Of a DNA stretch of 64,000 nucleotides, positions 24,151 to 35,481 are shown one piece after another. Numbering within the stretch: the first letter of the stretch is position 1; the number at the start of each line of letters is the position of its first letter. The position numbers and the translations under genes were made by a program. Origin of the DNA: Dictyophora rubrovolvata (Eukaryota > Basidiomycota > Agaricomycetes > Phallales > Phallaceae); contig CP114124.1 of assembly GCA_029959195.1 (NCBI GenBank), forward strand, positions 1,178,001-1,242,000, read 5' to 3'. The notes beneath the pieces are model-generated. The model did no database searches and was not told where the DNA came from. It was given only the letters and a program-made list of their open reading frames with translations.

Positions 24151-26235
24151 TTAGCGTCTTTTCCAAAAACTTCCCCGTGAAGGGGCCTGAGCTGGCGATG
24201 GCAAGTTCCTTTCCGGATACACAGTGCGGTACTGAATCACTGGACCACCAGGGGAACTGACTGCAGGTGAAACAGATGAAGACGCAGGTCTAGAAAACAG
24301 TCGTGATATGAAGTCTGAAAAATTGGGATCAAATGAATGGGACTCACGAAACTGGTAAAGGCCGTGGGGAATGTGTCCGCGTGCTTGAAGACCTTAAACC
24401 ATTCAACGAAGGCGAGATTTTCAAATTAGGACGAAGTGATGATGAAGGTTCTGAAGCGACCGGTGAAAGCTTGCTGGTATAGGAATTCACGCCTAGAGTA
24501 GGCGAGCGTGATAAAGTAACGTCTGATGGGTAAACAACTTATAAGGATCTTTCGCCCGATGCTTCCAAGTAAAAAGGAAATCAGACCTTGAGATATATGG
24601 GAATGATGATGTGATCTTCCCTTTGTGTCATGCCCGCTTATCTTTAGACTCCCGACGTTCAATTCCGATAGATGATGTTTATGACCCTTGTAATGTCCAT
24701 GATGTTCATGTTTTTCTTTGTCAGGTTTCCTCGTCGGAGAAGGTTCCCTTACAACAAGCCTAGGGTTCTTTCCCGTCGCCTTTGGTTCCAATTCCGGCAT
24801 AGATATTTTGCTGAGATGAATGACTAGAGAATCCGGTGGTTGGTAAGGTGTGATTGACTGCGAAGGTGTGCTAGCTATTGCTGGATCATCCAAGTTAATT
24901 ATTCGACGGCCTTTTCCTTTTTTGGGAGCCGATTCGAGATCGTCAAATGATGGATTGACATATTGATGCAGTTCTTCATCATAACCGCTAGTTTTATACC
25001 ACGATCGCTTCGTAGCTTCTGCAACTTGGACAACTTTGGACACACTTGCGGTGGTCTGAGAACGAAGAGTAATATAGAGAAGTGATTCATCCTGTTATGC
25101 AAAATGAAGGTGCAGGAAGGACTTGAATGTATAATGTAACTCACGCTAAGCAGAGAGACGCAGTGCTTAACATAATCATCCCGCATGCCCACATCTCCTA
25201 CCACAATCTCGTTGACATCTCGCTAAGAATCAAGAGGATAATGCATAACAATACCATAAGATAGTACATCAAACAAAATCATACCTGTTCTTTAGCTTGT
25301 AAAATGGCTATCTTGTCTCCAACCCATCCATCAGGCTTCGGAGGTGGTGGTGGCGGTGGTCCTGAAGGCAATGAAGGCTGCGGATGAGACAGCGGCTGTG
25401 CTATCTGTGGCTGAGGAAGAGGAGCAGCACTTCCCTGAGCTTTCGCTCTTAATTGCTCCGAATAGTCAGGGAAGGTTAATAAAGCTGTCAGAATTGCAAT
25501 TTCCAACCCTGGTTAAAGGTGTTATTCACTCGGATTATATTCTGAATGACAATCATTACCTTTTCGATCCTGAATATCGAATCTGATCGAAGGATGATTT
25601 GAATACATCTAAATGTGATTTTTGGTAAGATAGATTCACCTTTGGATGTTATAATCCAAGATTTGGACTGTTGATGTCTTTATCTTGCCAGGTGGCTCCT
25701 TCGTAACGGCGACTAAGACGGGTGGATCCGGCTTTCGAATCATGTAACACTCCTCCCTCTTCCAGTCAAACTGATTCCTAAATGCTATCTGAATCGGTGG
25801 GCTTTTTACAAGAAAAAGGGGGAATATCGACGTACCCTTCCCAGGTGAAAGTCCATTTGAAAGATCTGTCGCGTCATTAGGAGCCGTCAACGGAAGAAGG
25901 ACATTAAAACGGTATTTACAGTAAACCGGTATAGTTCAGATGTATTGAAACCGACGGATTGTGCAGCTCAATCAGCTTTTGCTTGCTAGTGGCTGAGGGT
26001 GCCGTTACGGTAGCCAAAACAGACCCGGAGAGAGGGTCTGATAAGAATTGAGTATGAGATTCATTAATGGACTGGGACAATTACCGCAGAGAGAGAAACA
26101 ATAGGCCTCCTTGTTATTTGGGACCCATACTTTTCTGTAATGAACAACTCCAGAAGGTTCCACGAGGTCAATGCCATCAGGCGAGGTCTTGCTTGGTTCA
26201 AGCTTGAGAGTAAATAGGTTTTGGTCCAAAGCCAT
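24151..26235 (-). CDS. Conserved hypothetical protein with basic Pro/Ser-rich C-terminus
   Basis: Starts MALDQNLFTLKLEPSK at 26235 and ends GSFWKRR at 24151, with about eight introns. The N-terminal 200 residues look like a beta-rich single domain: GVVHYRKVWVPNN, DPLSGSVLATVTAPSATSKQ, FDWKREECYMIRKPDPP, KTSTVQILDYNIQR. The layout recalls tubby-C-terminal-like/scramblase folds, but no catalytic or binding motif is visible, so this is only a guess. A poly-Pro loop (GPPPPPPPKPD) and a His-rich segment (HHGHYKGHKHHLSE) follow, then a Ser/Pro-rich tail. Function unknown. Confidence 0.65.
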
Positions 26236-26887
26236 ATTATGAAGGGAAGGGAAGGCGTTAAAAAGTACGTTGTCTTAGCAGATTAACTTGGAGACCATGG
26301 ATAACCAGTACTTGAACTGCGCTTGGCACTGGCAGCAAATGCTAGCGATTCGGCGGCAATGCTTATTAGTGCTTGCTATTTTCGGCGAGGACCGTGCCGA
26401 GGCATTGATTAACATGACACTCACTTCTTCCACGGCCATTAAGTATGTGAATCCTCTTACTATCATCCTATGGAGAAAAGTATGTACAGAAGAAATTGGC
26501 ATCGACAAGTGTTTTTATTATTATACACGGCTCATACCGCCATTCCTCCGTCGTTACTTGACTTATTTAATTTTTTGCTTGTGTCGCCATGTTGTCATTT
26601 TTGGAAAGCTCCACTCACCCCAAATGCTTATCGTGATCGATCAGAACCTGGAGTGAATGATTGTCAGAATGTATTCTGCTCCACAAAACGACTATTGGTC
26701 TCTGTTCAACGGGTGTACAAAGCTTATTATTACTTCGCTGGAGAGCCATGCTGCCGGGTCACTCTCCCATGATCCAATACAATTTTCGCAAGTGTCTTAA
26801 TTACACCCTCCCTCTTTTTTTTCATAAATGATATTTGTTGTCATCGTCTTCTCCTCCTCCTCCTCGTCGCTGTCCGACTGCGGCTGA
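26236..26887. other. Divergent intergenic region
   Basis: 650 bp between the divergent ATGs of the hypothetical gene and the MscS channel. Plus-strand frames at 26288-26656 and 26470-26772 are long but show no domain. The last 60 bp before 26888 are pyrimidine-rich with TCCTCC repeats, a plausible 5' UTR. Confidence 0.4.
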
Positions 26888-29793
26888 ATGAGTAGCACAA
26901 CCATGCCACACATTAGGTCTAAGACAGCTCCCGCCACCCTCCACGATGACTTTGAGACCCCACCGATAGCTCCCGAATACCATGACGAAGCACAGACCAG
27001 GTCGCCCTCCAGTGACAGCTCTACGAACTCCAGCGATGAGTTTTGGGAAGATGCTGCCAAAGAGGCCGGTGAAGTTAAAATCTTTGATGATCTACGAGCT
27101 AAACGAGGTCGTTGGCTCTATCTATCCTTCATGCGACTTTATCGACCGGTTCGAATACTCTTAATCGCAACCATAGTGTCAGGCATCTTGATTACCCCTT
27201 ACATTGTTTTTAAATTATCGTTTCCCAATCTACCTACATTCCCGCATGTAAGGGCATGGTCTATCTGGTTCACTGTTTCTTGGGCATGCATGGTTGGCCT
27301 ATCAATTCTGGTCGACACTTTACCCCGGTTGATTATCTATGTCTATTTGACCCTACTTGGTAAACCTCGGGACCGTCTGACAATCGAACTAGAGGCATAT
27401 ATCTTTTTGTTCTCACCCAAACTGCAAGTTGCTAAACAAGTTGTTACAGATTATCCTAGCAGTAGTGGGCTGGCTCAAACTCACGTTGTATTCGGCTACG
27501 CTATGGATTGCTCTGTCTCTAATGCGAGCTATTTTACACCCTCCCGGCTCTTACTGGATTATAATCAACAGAGTCGTAGCCGTGAGTTTGAAATATTCAT
27601 TCACCTCTCGCTTCTAATTCACTTAAATACGATAATCTTCTTTTAGACCTTATTCATTGCGACTATGATTCTACTCATTGAGAAATGTTTCCTTCATTTC
27701 GTTGCTATACAGTTTCACAAGAAAGCACTCTCAGTAAGCTTATCTCGTAAGACAGCTACCTCCATTCTAGTCTAACAGCAACATGTCAGGATCGTATCTT
27801 GGAAAATAAATTCGCCTTAAAAGCTTTGGATAAACTTTCATCTGCGCAACCACCAGCAGGCAGAAGGATGCCAGGTTTTGGGCGTAGAAAAACTCCCAGA
27901 CCCACTTCAGCTACTGTTTCTCGAGACCCGTCGTATGAAGTTCTTAATGAACTTCCGAGTCATTTTCAACAACAACAGCCGCTCTCAAGCCCTCAATCGC
28001 CCGACATTATCATAGACGTTGGAACCAAGAATGTGAAGCATTCGAAAAAGAAGCGCAGAGCAGTTGCAAGCATGCTACTTGATCAAGTCGGAGAGGCGAT
28101 TAGTTCTCTGACAGTCAAGGATTTAAACTACCACAAAAGAGGGATGGGTTCCACACATTCAGCCCGTCTTTTGGCTAGGAAGGTGTTTGCAGCGCTGTCC
28201 GATGCTTATCCCCCACGAAATCTCGTTGTATCTGGTATCTGATTGTCTCCATTTATTCGACGTATATTCTATGACTCATCGCGATTTGTAGATTTTTACC
28301 CTTATTTTCCCTCTCGTGAAGAAGCTGTAAGTTATCAGCACATCAAAGTGCACGTTATGTTGATTACCATTCATTTCCGTGAAGGAAATTGCATTCCATT
28401 TAATAGACCAGGATGGAAACGGTGATATCTCTCGGCGAGAAATGCGCGAGAGCGTACAGAGAATATATCGCGAACGAAAGGCTATAGCTTCTAGTTTAAA
28501 GGTACAATGCAACTTTGTCTTCTTCAGCCGCCTTTTCTCAAGACATACCTAGGATGTCGGAAATATAGTCGCGAAGTTGGATGGGGTTCTCATCGCCATT
28601 GGACTACTCATTCTAATATTCGCTGCTTTGCTCATTTTCGACCGAACAAACACGCTATCCTCGCTGGTCCCTCTAGCGACGATCGTCTTGGGCTTCTCCT
28701 TTATCTTCGGAAACTCTGCTCAAAATTTGTTCAACTCGGTATGTAGTTCACAAATGTCTAAATCAACAAAACCGTATAACTCATTTTCTACCCAGCTTAT
28801 ATTTATCTTTTCAACGCATGTTTTTGATATAGGAGACTTGATTATGATCGATGACCAGGTCTGTCATTGCTGTAAGACTCGTCGAGTTGACTGATGATGC
28901 TTATTTATTGGTCAGGTTTTAACTGTCACTGAATTTGGATTGTTTTCGACGACTTTCAGACGTGTCGATGGGCAAGAGATTATAGCGCCCAATACTCTTC
29001 TAGCTAGGTAAATCAGATCATTTCTATCGTGTTTCTAGAATCCATTAATCGTTTTCAACAGCAACAAGTTAATTTATAACCTTCGACGTAGTAGTTCTAT
29101 GTAAGTTTCCGTAATCTGCAACCTTGCACAAACCTAACCTATGGTCAGGTGGGAAACTACCTCAATTATGATTGACTACAAAACACCTTTGGAGGTACGT
29201 GGCCTTTATTATAGTTCCACGAGCTATATTTGAGGTTTTGATATAGGCTGTTGAAGAGCTTAGGGTGAGTGCTCCCTTTTCTTTTCTCTTGCGAAAATCT
29301 CATGGCTTGTTTTGAAAGACACGTCTTAAAGCATATATGAACACAAACAATCGAGAATGGTCAGATTTGACTATTAACATCAACAAAATGAATTATCAAA
29401 ACACTATTTACCTGGATATTAACATGCAACGTACGTTGCCAAAGATCACATACTCTTGTCGTCGTCACACTTACTTATTCATCAAATGCAGACAAATCCA
29501 ACTGGCAAGACTGGGGAGGGAGATGGGCACGCCGAACAGCGTTCATGCGACATCTAAAAATGATTCTCGAAGAACTCGAAATAACTTATTCAAAGCCTTT
29601 ACAGCCTGTTATTTTACATCGGCAGGACAGTCCTGTGCAGTTGCGGCATACTCAGGCTCTTCGCTCTTCTCGAGAACCCAGATCTCCGGATTCTGCGGCA
29701 CTGGGAAATGCAGGCCACTTTTCCAATACTACGCAGCCTGCATTTCCACCGTCGACCAGAGGATTGAGTGAAGGGCCCGATCAGTTTTCATAA
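26888..29793 (+). CDS. MscS-family mechanosensitive channel with EF hand (Msy1/Msy2-like)
   Basis: The N-terminal cytosolic 90 residues (acidic, STNSSDEFWED) are followed by several membrane segments: ILLIATIVSGILITPYIVF, WFTVSWACMVGLSILV, LTLYSATLWIALSLM and FIATMILLIEKCFLHFVAIQ. A calcium-binding EF hand lies in DQDGNGDISRREM. The pore-lining MscS helix and beta domain are in LVPLATIVLGFSFIFGNSAQ, FDIGDLIMIDDQ and GQEIIAPNTLLASNKLIYNL. Fission yeast Msy1/Msy2 have this order and sit in the ER/nuclear envelope, releasing calcium on hypo-osmotic swelling. The cytosolic tail ends LSEGPDQFS. About ten introns; internal exon limits were not all fixed. Confidence 0.9.
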
Positions 29794-29914
29794 CCGTGAG
29801 GTCCTTTGTATTCATGGACGTGTAATAATATCATCAGCGCATCTACATGTAATCTAGAGACAATCTATCAGCTGCATTTAGAATAAACTATAATACACAT
29901 TTTTTTGAAGAGAG

Positions 29915-30575
29915 ATCTCACATCCATTATCTTCTCCATCTGCCGAGACAAGATCACTATACTCGTCAAGAGTCTCATCAGATCCGTGCAATTTCCGATA
30001 CAGTTCCGACTAGAATGAGATTCCACCATGTGTCCTCTCCGACGGCGTTAGCACAGGCCCAAGATACTCCCGTTCTAATATCTCCTCCCAAGGAATCAGC
30101 TCGTTAGGCCATACCACGCATTCCCAAAGTCCGGCCATATAGAACGCGTGCTTTTGCAATGACAACAGGGCTCGATACGGGAGGTAGCATCAGCTTGAGT
30201 GGTCGGTCCAGGAACCACTGGCACGAATCTGTCACCTTAGAGGATCCACTGACTAGTGGAAAAGATAGTGTTGATGATACACGAAATGAATGAGTATTGA
30301 GAGTTCTCATTCATATAAGGTATGTGCGCAACAACGTTGACTTTTTCCGCGTCGTATAAGTTAACCCAAATAACATGAACCATGACGGTAAGTCTTTCGT
30401 TGGAACGAGTCCTTGTTCAAAACGCAACTGCCAATTTATAAGAGGAGCCTTCAAGCTTGGTTCGATCGCCTTGGCTAATTGACGCAACGCTTCCGATTTG
30501 TCTTTCGGTCGTATTTAGATGTGACGATGCTGACGAGCACGCCAATTCGTCAGGCCATGCGGCAGGTCCTTGAGT
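29915..30575 (-). pseudogene. Relic of gene B, C-terminal third (inverted copy)
   Basis: Minus-strand DNA matches gene B from about 12186 to 12800. Recognisable blocks are AHIPYMNENSQYSFISCI, GSSKVTDS, GNAWYGLTS (for CVIWPNELVS) and the GATCTGATGAGACTCTTG stretch near the end. Frameshifts, a TAA in the equivalent of LRFEQ and further stops rule out function. At 30575 homology stops and jumps to the A/B spacer, so gene B before codon 600 has been deleted here. Confidence 0.8.
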
Positions 30576-31071
30576 ATATCAATACACAATTGATGTCGAT
30601 TGTAATGAAAGAAATAAATGGCCTTTATCGGCCAAGATACATGACATAGAAGGATTCTTCTCCACTATGCCTCCCGCTATATAAGCGATACCTAAAATCG
30701 CAATCCAAAGATCAAGTGCCATACTGAGCTGCCACTGACGAACAGAACACAGACAGGCGACACAAGCGGCACCAGCAGCTCAGGCTCCGAGTTCGTTGAC
30801 GCAGTGGCTTAAGCAGCATGGCATTCCCTTCACCACTGGACGCCAGAAGAAAGGAACGAGTGCAAGTTGTGGCTTAGATTTCCGTCCAAAACGTCAACTC
30901 CGATATCCTACTTCTTGTTCAAGTATGCTCCGTCTCGTAATGGTCCAGCATCACAGCTAGGCAAGTGCTTTTCCTCTGTTGTAGGCTCTGAGTTATGCTG
31001 AAGTTCCATATGATGTACATCAACAATGTAACAACAGCTGAACTTGAGAGGCATCACAACGGGTCATTCAC
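30576..31071 (+). pseudogene. Relic of gene A 5' half with promoter (inverted copy)
   Basis: The A/B spacer relic (30590-30680) leads into ATGCCTCCCGCTATATAAGC at about 30681, aligning with gene A's start but with a TAA at codon 6. The stretch LTQWLKQHGIPFTTG matches LTLWLKRYGIPFNTG of gene A. The first gene A intron is also retained (TGCTGAAGTTC.ATATGATGTAC). Similarity ends at CGGGTCATT near 31070, where the helicase relic begins. Confidence 0.8.
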
Positions 31072-31403
31072 TAAAAGCTAAAGGAGCAGCAAGTTCGATC
31101 GGGTTCTCACGGCATAAATCACTACTGTAACAGACTGTACTAGGTTTGGCACAAGACCGAGGGTCCTGACCACTGGATAAGATGCAAAAGCAACTATGAC
31201 TGATTTCTTTATCATTGCATCCTAGTGCTGTTGCCTCCGCTGACACAAGAATACATAATTTTCCATTCTTAGAATCATCCCACATCATTGTCTTCGCTTG
31301 TTCTGAAATTCCGGCAGAGAAAAAACATATACAGCTCCGATAGCTTGGGAGGCACTTGTGGAATTCATAGACAAACGTTTCGCATAGACGTGGTACGCCC
31401 AAG
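31064..31403 (-). pseudogene. Relic of RecQ-like helicase, C-terminal motifs
   Basis: A minus-strand frame reads GVPRLCETFVYEFHKCLPSY, then CICFFSAGISEQAKTMMWDD, then LCILVSAEATALGCNDKEIS and LSSGQDPRS. These resemble helicase motifs IV to VI of RecQ-like enzymes abundant in Agaricomycetes. The motif VI region (usually QRxGRxxR) is garbled, and the frame carries no start context or motif I. It lies inside the gene A relic and faces away from its own N-terminal half. Confidence 0.6.
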
Positions 31404-31875
31404 TAAATAGGGTCTTCGGAATCTCTGCTGGTGAGATATTGATTGACAAATCCTTTGTTTTTTTTTGGTGATTAAAGTTCGCGGATAGTATAAAAGAGAT
31501 CTAATTCTCCATTCACTCTGCGTTGGAAGGATGAAAACTTCATGCGTCGAATAGGAGGGATCTTCATTGACGAAGCGCACCCGTATCCACGAATGGGGAC
31601 TGCAAGATTTTCGAAAGGAGTACTTACTGCTCAGAATTCAAAGAACTTGGGTTTTATTCCACTAATTGCTTGTTCAGCTAGTACAACGTCAACAGAAACG
31701 TTCAATGCCGTTTGGGAAAGCTGTAGTACAATTCGGGCACCGTCCATTTTGGTGTTTAGATGTTGGGACAATTCGACCAGTCCCTAATATAAATTCAATT
31801 GAATTGAATCGTCAGCCAATAACATGCCTCGGAAGCAATTTTTGTCTGATATGGTAGACGGAGTAATCAATGAGT
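31404..31875 (+). pseudogene. Relic of RecQ-like helicase, DEAH-box part, frameshifted
   Basis: In one frame the DNA reads GGIFIDEAH (motif II) and later FIPLIACSASTTSTETFNAV (motif III). Two other frames give IHEWGLQDFRKEY and FGHRPFWCLDVGTIRP, blocks that follow in such helicases. At least three frameshifts are needed to join them. Orientation is opposite to the C-terminal half at 31064-31403, so the gene was also inverted internally. Confidence 0.6.
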
Positions 31876-31889
31876 ATTAAATACAAAAT

Positions 31890-32115
31890 CTGAACTGTAT
31901 CCAGTCGTTTCTCTTGCAGAAACAAAAAGCTGGATTCTTCGAATATTGAAAAAACGACAGCCTGCTTGAAGAGCAGAACTCAATTTGTACCCCAAGTCCC
32001 ATCAGACGGAACATTCCCCGTTCTAGGCTAAACAACTTTCCTGGGGCCATGACAGCACAGCTTGCATTTTTGGCATACCTATCGCTGGTTACAACCATCG
32101 CATCTTCAGGCTTAT
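31890..32115 (+). pseudogene. Relic of gene A, middle part (resumes after helicase relic)
   Basis: Plus-strand DNA resembles gene A about 8690 down to 8470: GCAGAAACAAAAAGC, CAAGTCCCATCAGACGGA and then AMTAQLAFLAYLSLVTTIAS, matching PMAAQLAFSAHSSLVMIIAS. Several frameshifts and stops are present. Similarity stops at about 32115. Confidence 0.7.
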
Positions 32116-32288
32116 AATTATTGAATATTGAATGGTCTCACCTTCCTTCCACATTGGTATCGAAAGGCTGATTTCTATCTACTCTAGACGAGTCGAACGT
32201 GAATGGCATATTTACATGTAAACACTATGAGTGCATTCAGACTCATTGTTTCCGTTATCATTACTGAAACTACAAAGAAAAAAATAAA

Positions 32289-32373
32289 TCTCCGGAACCG
32301 GGTTCGAACCAGTGACATTCAGATATAAGTTATCCATTACAGTCTGACGCTCTTCCAACTGAGCTACCCAGAG
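32289..32373 (-). tRNA. tRNA-Tyr (GTA) with short intron
   Basis: The minus strand folds as a cloverleaf. Acceptor CTCTGGG pairs with TCCGGAG (C1-G72, the eukaryotic tRNA-Tyr identity pair). D-arm GCTC..GAGC, anticodon stem TCAGA/TCTGA and T-arm ACTGG TTCGAAC CCGGT are present. Anticodon loop CTGTAA holds GTA. A 12 nt intron (TGGATAACTTAT) sits one base 3' of the anticodon, the canonical position. It lies about 175 bp beyond the end of the gene A relic. Confidence 0.9.
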
Positions 32374-32775
32374 CTTAGACCATCCGGGCCCAGAAACATC
32401 ACAGAGCTTACCCACAAAGGAAGTTTTAATTTAAAAACGATTGCCAGGTAGCCGAGTTAAAGAGCGATATATGCGTACATGTAAGTCTCTATCATTTTTG
32501 ATTCATTGCTAATAACTTGTTTAAGATTTGGGAACTAAAGTACAATGAAACATTAATTGAATTGCCTAGCGGAGTAAGGTTGTCAACAAAGATGAGCAAT
32601 GCGTCGGTAAAACAGAAGTGTAAGATTAGCAGCCTTTACTTTATTATTTTATCACTTTGACTTTACTACAACTTGATATATATATAATATAATCCTGCAG
32701 TAAAAAAGAACGGTTTCAGCGTTCACCGATTTTAAGATTCTATAAAGTGTAATTCCTTACACGAATGACTTCCAG
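32374..32775. other. Intergenic, A/T-rich
   Basis: 400 bp between the tRNA and the UBA3 stop codon, A/T-rich with a TATATATATAATATAA run near 32676-32692. No gene seen. Confidence 0.4.
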
Positions 32776-34415
32776 TTAGACATAATGAACTCGGATGGTG
32801 AGGCTGAATGGTAACGATGTGGAAGTAACTGAAATTTCACCGCCTTCCGATACCAAATCAATGAGTTTCTTCTCTAAATTCGGTCGTGTTTCTAGTTCAA
32901 ATTGGGGGGGTGCTTGGAAATACAACCGAGTCTTCCCAGAAATGACTGGTGTGGATGTAGAAAGTGATGGTTTTTTTATTTGGCTGGTAGACATGTTAAC
33001 CCCTATGTTTTGGAAATAAACCGAATAACGTACAAATCTTGTCGCTCAGTAAGCGATTCAATGAACCGTTCCAGAGTCCATTCTTTGCTAATGTCAATAT
33101 TTCGAGATTCTCCTCCGCAAACTGGACAGTCGGGACGACGTTCATATTCGAAAGTGTAAGAATAGACACCATCAGTCCCTATGAGCATGAAATAATTATC
33201 CAAGTACGGGGCTGATGTCGTTGCAATTTTAAAGGCCTCGTTGCAACATGAAGCAGCGATAATTGCGTTTGTAGAAGCAATAGCCGGAATGATGTTTTTC
33301 ACCACGCCTTGAGTTAATGACCATGTGACACCTTCGATATTGAATTCTTTAGCTCTGGCAGAGGCTGTTTTGAATAGCCACCCGATGTGATCAGGATTAT
33401 CGGTATCAAGCTTCTTATCTACAAAAGGGGGGATCGGTCGAGTTTTTTTTTTAATTCCTCTATAGTCCTACCTTTAAATATCCGAGGCCATTCAAGAACG
33501 GAAGCCCATTCGATGCAATGTTCTGGTAAACGAGGAGTGTTGGCAATAGTGCAAATAGGGAAAGTCGTGGGTTTGTTCAGCATGTCCAACGAACATTCGT
33601 AGCAGGATGTCACATCCGGGAGAATTACTCTTGCTTGACCTTTGAATCCTGGGAGAAAAATGAAAGGAATATTAGAACAAGAGATAATAATTATCATCAT
33701 CATAGAAATCAAACCTTCTGTTCCTCCGTCAATTAGTGGTTTGATAGAGTCTGGATTTTCGGGATCAGCCATTTGATACAAGGTTGCGTTAATCCAGCGT
33801 CGAGCTTCCACGGAGTCTAGACCACAAATGATGATGTTAAACTGCATATAATAGCTTTCGTCCTTGTCTTGAATTTTGCCAAAATATCTTTTAGCGCAAA
33901 TAAGGATGAGTTTTCGAAACAGCTTTAGGTTCATACGCACGGCGACACTTGAACACCCGGGACACGCTTCATGATATACTCAGCCGCTACAATAGCTTTC
34001 GGTCTTCCAACGTCCGCAGGTCTACAAATAATCCATATTATCCAGAAGTAATGCCGATTTTTGTTTTCCAATGATCTTACCTGAACAAGAATTGCCGATT
34101 CAAATTGCTAATGTCGATCGTATCCATATCAATGACATGAATATCTTTAAATCCCGTGAGAGCCAAATTGGCAAGAATCTCGCATCCCAAACCACCAGCC
34201 CCGATGCACAAAATCTTGCACTCGCTTCTCAGAAAACTTTTGACCTAATGGTGAGTATCAGTGTGGTGCGCTCGCAAGGTACACCACGGGAACCTAACTG
34301 TGTCTCCTGCCATGAACTGAGGATCCGTCCTTGGACCTGGACGATCTAAAATTTGATCGACATGATGATATCGTCCTGGCCAATCATCTGATTCTGGATG
34401 CGCCTCCCCGTTCAT
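32776..34415 (-). CDS. UBA3: NEDD8-activating enzyme E1 catalytic subunit
   Basis: Start taken at [12 protein letters not shown] (34415); an upstream in-frame ATG at 34529 would add 38 residues. Ordered motifs are the nucleotide-binding [56 protein letters not shown] (zinc), the active-site cysteine block [33 protein letters not shown] and CPVCGGE (second zinc pair). The C-terminus is a ubiquitin-fold domain that recruits the E2 Ubc12. With Ula1/NAE1 it charges NEDD8 for cullin activation. About six introns. All catalytic residues visible are intact. Confidence 0.93.
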
Positions 34416-34566
34416 AATGGCGACGTTCACTTGCGCAGTGCTAGGTTGTGACAAGTAAAGTATTGTCACGCTCTTTCCGATCAGCTTCACCACCAAGTCT
34501 ACTATGTCTACACGAATCCCCGATTTCATTTACACATGTTATAGATTACAGCTTTGAACTTTACAA

Positions 34567-35481
34567 TCACATCGTCCCCGCGGTATCCGTTGGTGATACA
34601 CTACTGTCTTCTGGTACACCGTTGGGGCCTTGCGAAAAAATAATAAAAGCATCGATGAGACCGGGAACAATGAACGGATGTGTCATCTCTCGTCGAATGT
34701 CCTTCTCTAGCTTTTCAGCTTGTAATCTTAAATGATGCTCCGACGCCAGCTCTTGTTTGAAATTCTCAATTTCCTTCTGATGGGCAGCCTTCAAATTTAG
34801 CATTTCGCCTTTCTTCGCGTTCCACTCCTGAACTAACGTTTTAGATCGGAATTTCTCGGCCTCCAAAGCTTTCTCAGTCGACGTTATTTTCTGCTCCCGA
34901 TTCTCTAATGTAGCTCGAAGTTCAGATATTGTGTCTTGAAGTGGCTTCTGCTTTTGCTTCAAATCTGCATAATGTTGAAGGAGCACTAAATATTTGGCCA
35001 GAGGCTGAGAAAAACCGAAATCACTAAGGGAAACGCGACGGGACGGGTGAAAATAACAAAATACCACAGATTCAACGCCTTGACCGGGTTCTGCAACTTT
35101 AAGCCTTTTCACAAGTGGACCAACATCTTTCTCATCATCCGAGAGTGTACGCTTCCTTTGGGACGGAGCTGGCGACGGTAGCGTCTCACTTTCGTTTGAG
35201 GGTTGAGACGGACGAACCGTTGTATGCGTTCTTGCATTACATCAAATTAGACGTACTGATTATGCTTTGAGATTCTTCCAAGGACAAACTTACTTTGCAT
35301 CGGCTCCCGGTGGGATGTGGAGGGTAGGCTGGGTTTGAGCAACCTTCATTGGAACCGAAGATGGAGTGGAAATGGATCTAGCTTGTAAGCTAGAATTGGC
35401 CTTAGGAGGGATCTGGCTGGTAGGAGGGCTGACATGGACAGGATGAGTAGCTGTCCGGGGGAAAAAGTGAGGACAGCGCAC
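34567..35481 (-). CDS. Coiled-coil protein, 5' end unresolved in a tandem repeat array
   Basis: Stops at 34567 (PTDTAGTM). The main exon includes LVKRLKVAEPGQGVES and a coiled coil (LKQKQKPLQDTISELRATL, LVQEWNAKKGEMLNLKAAHQ) of about 100 residues, then EMTHPFIVPGLIDAFIIF. Upstream exons are PSPAPSQRKRTLSDDEK (near 35160) and a Pro/Ser-rich exon inside repeat unit 1 (THPVHVSPPTSQIPPKANSS, 35290-35445). The true start codon lies further upstream, possibly at 36635 (MSLVSKELADPKC), with the repeat array in between. No domain beyond the coiled coil is recognised. Confidence 0.55.

Noticed and set aside
26288-26772. Overlapping plus-strand frames of 100-122 residues and a minus-strand frame
   Set aside because: No domain, no consistent splice pattern and all three strands/frames are equally open; treated as intergenic.
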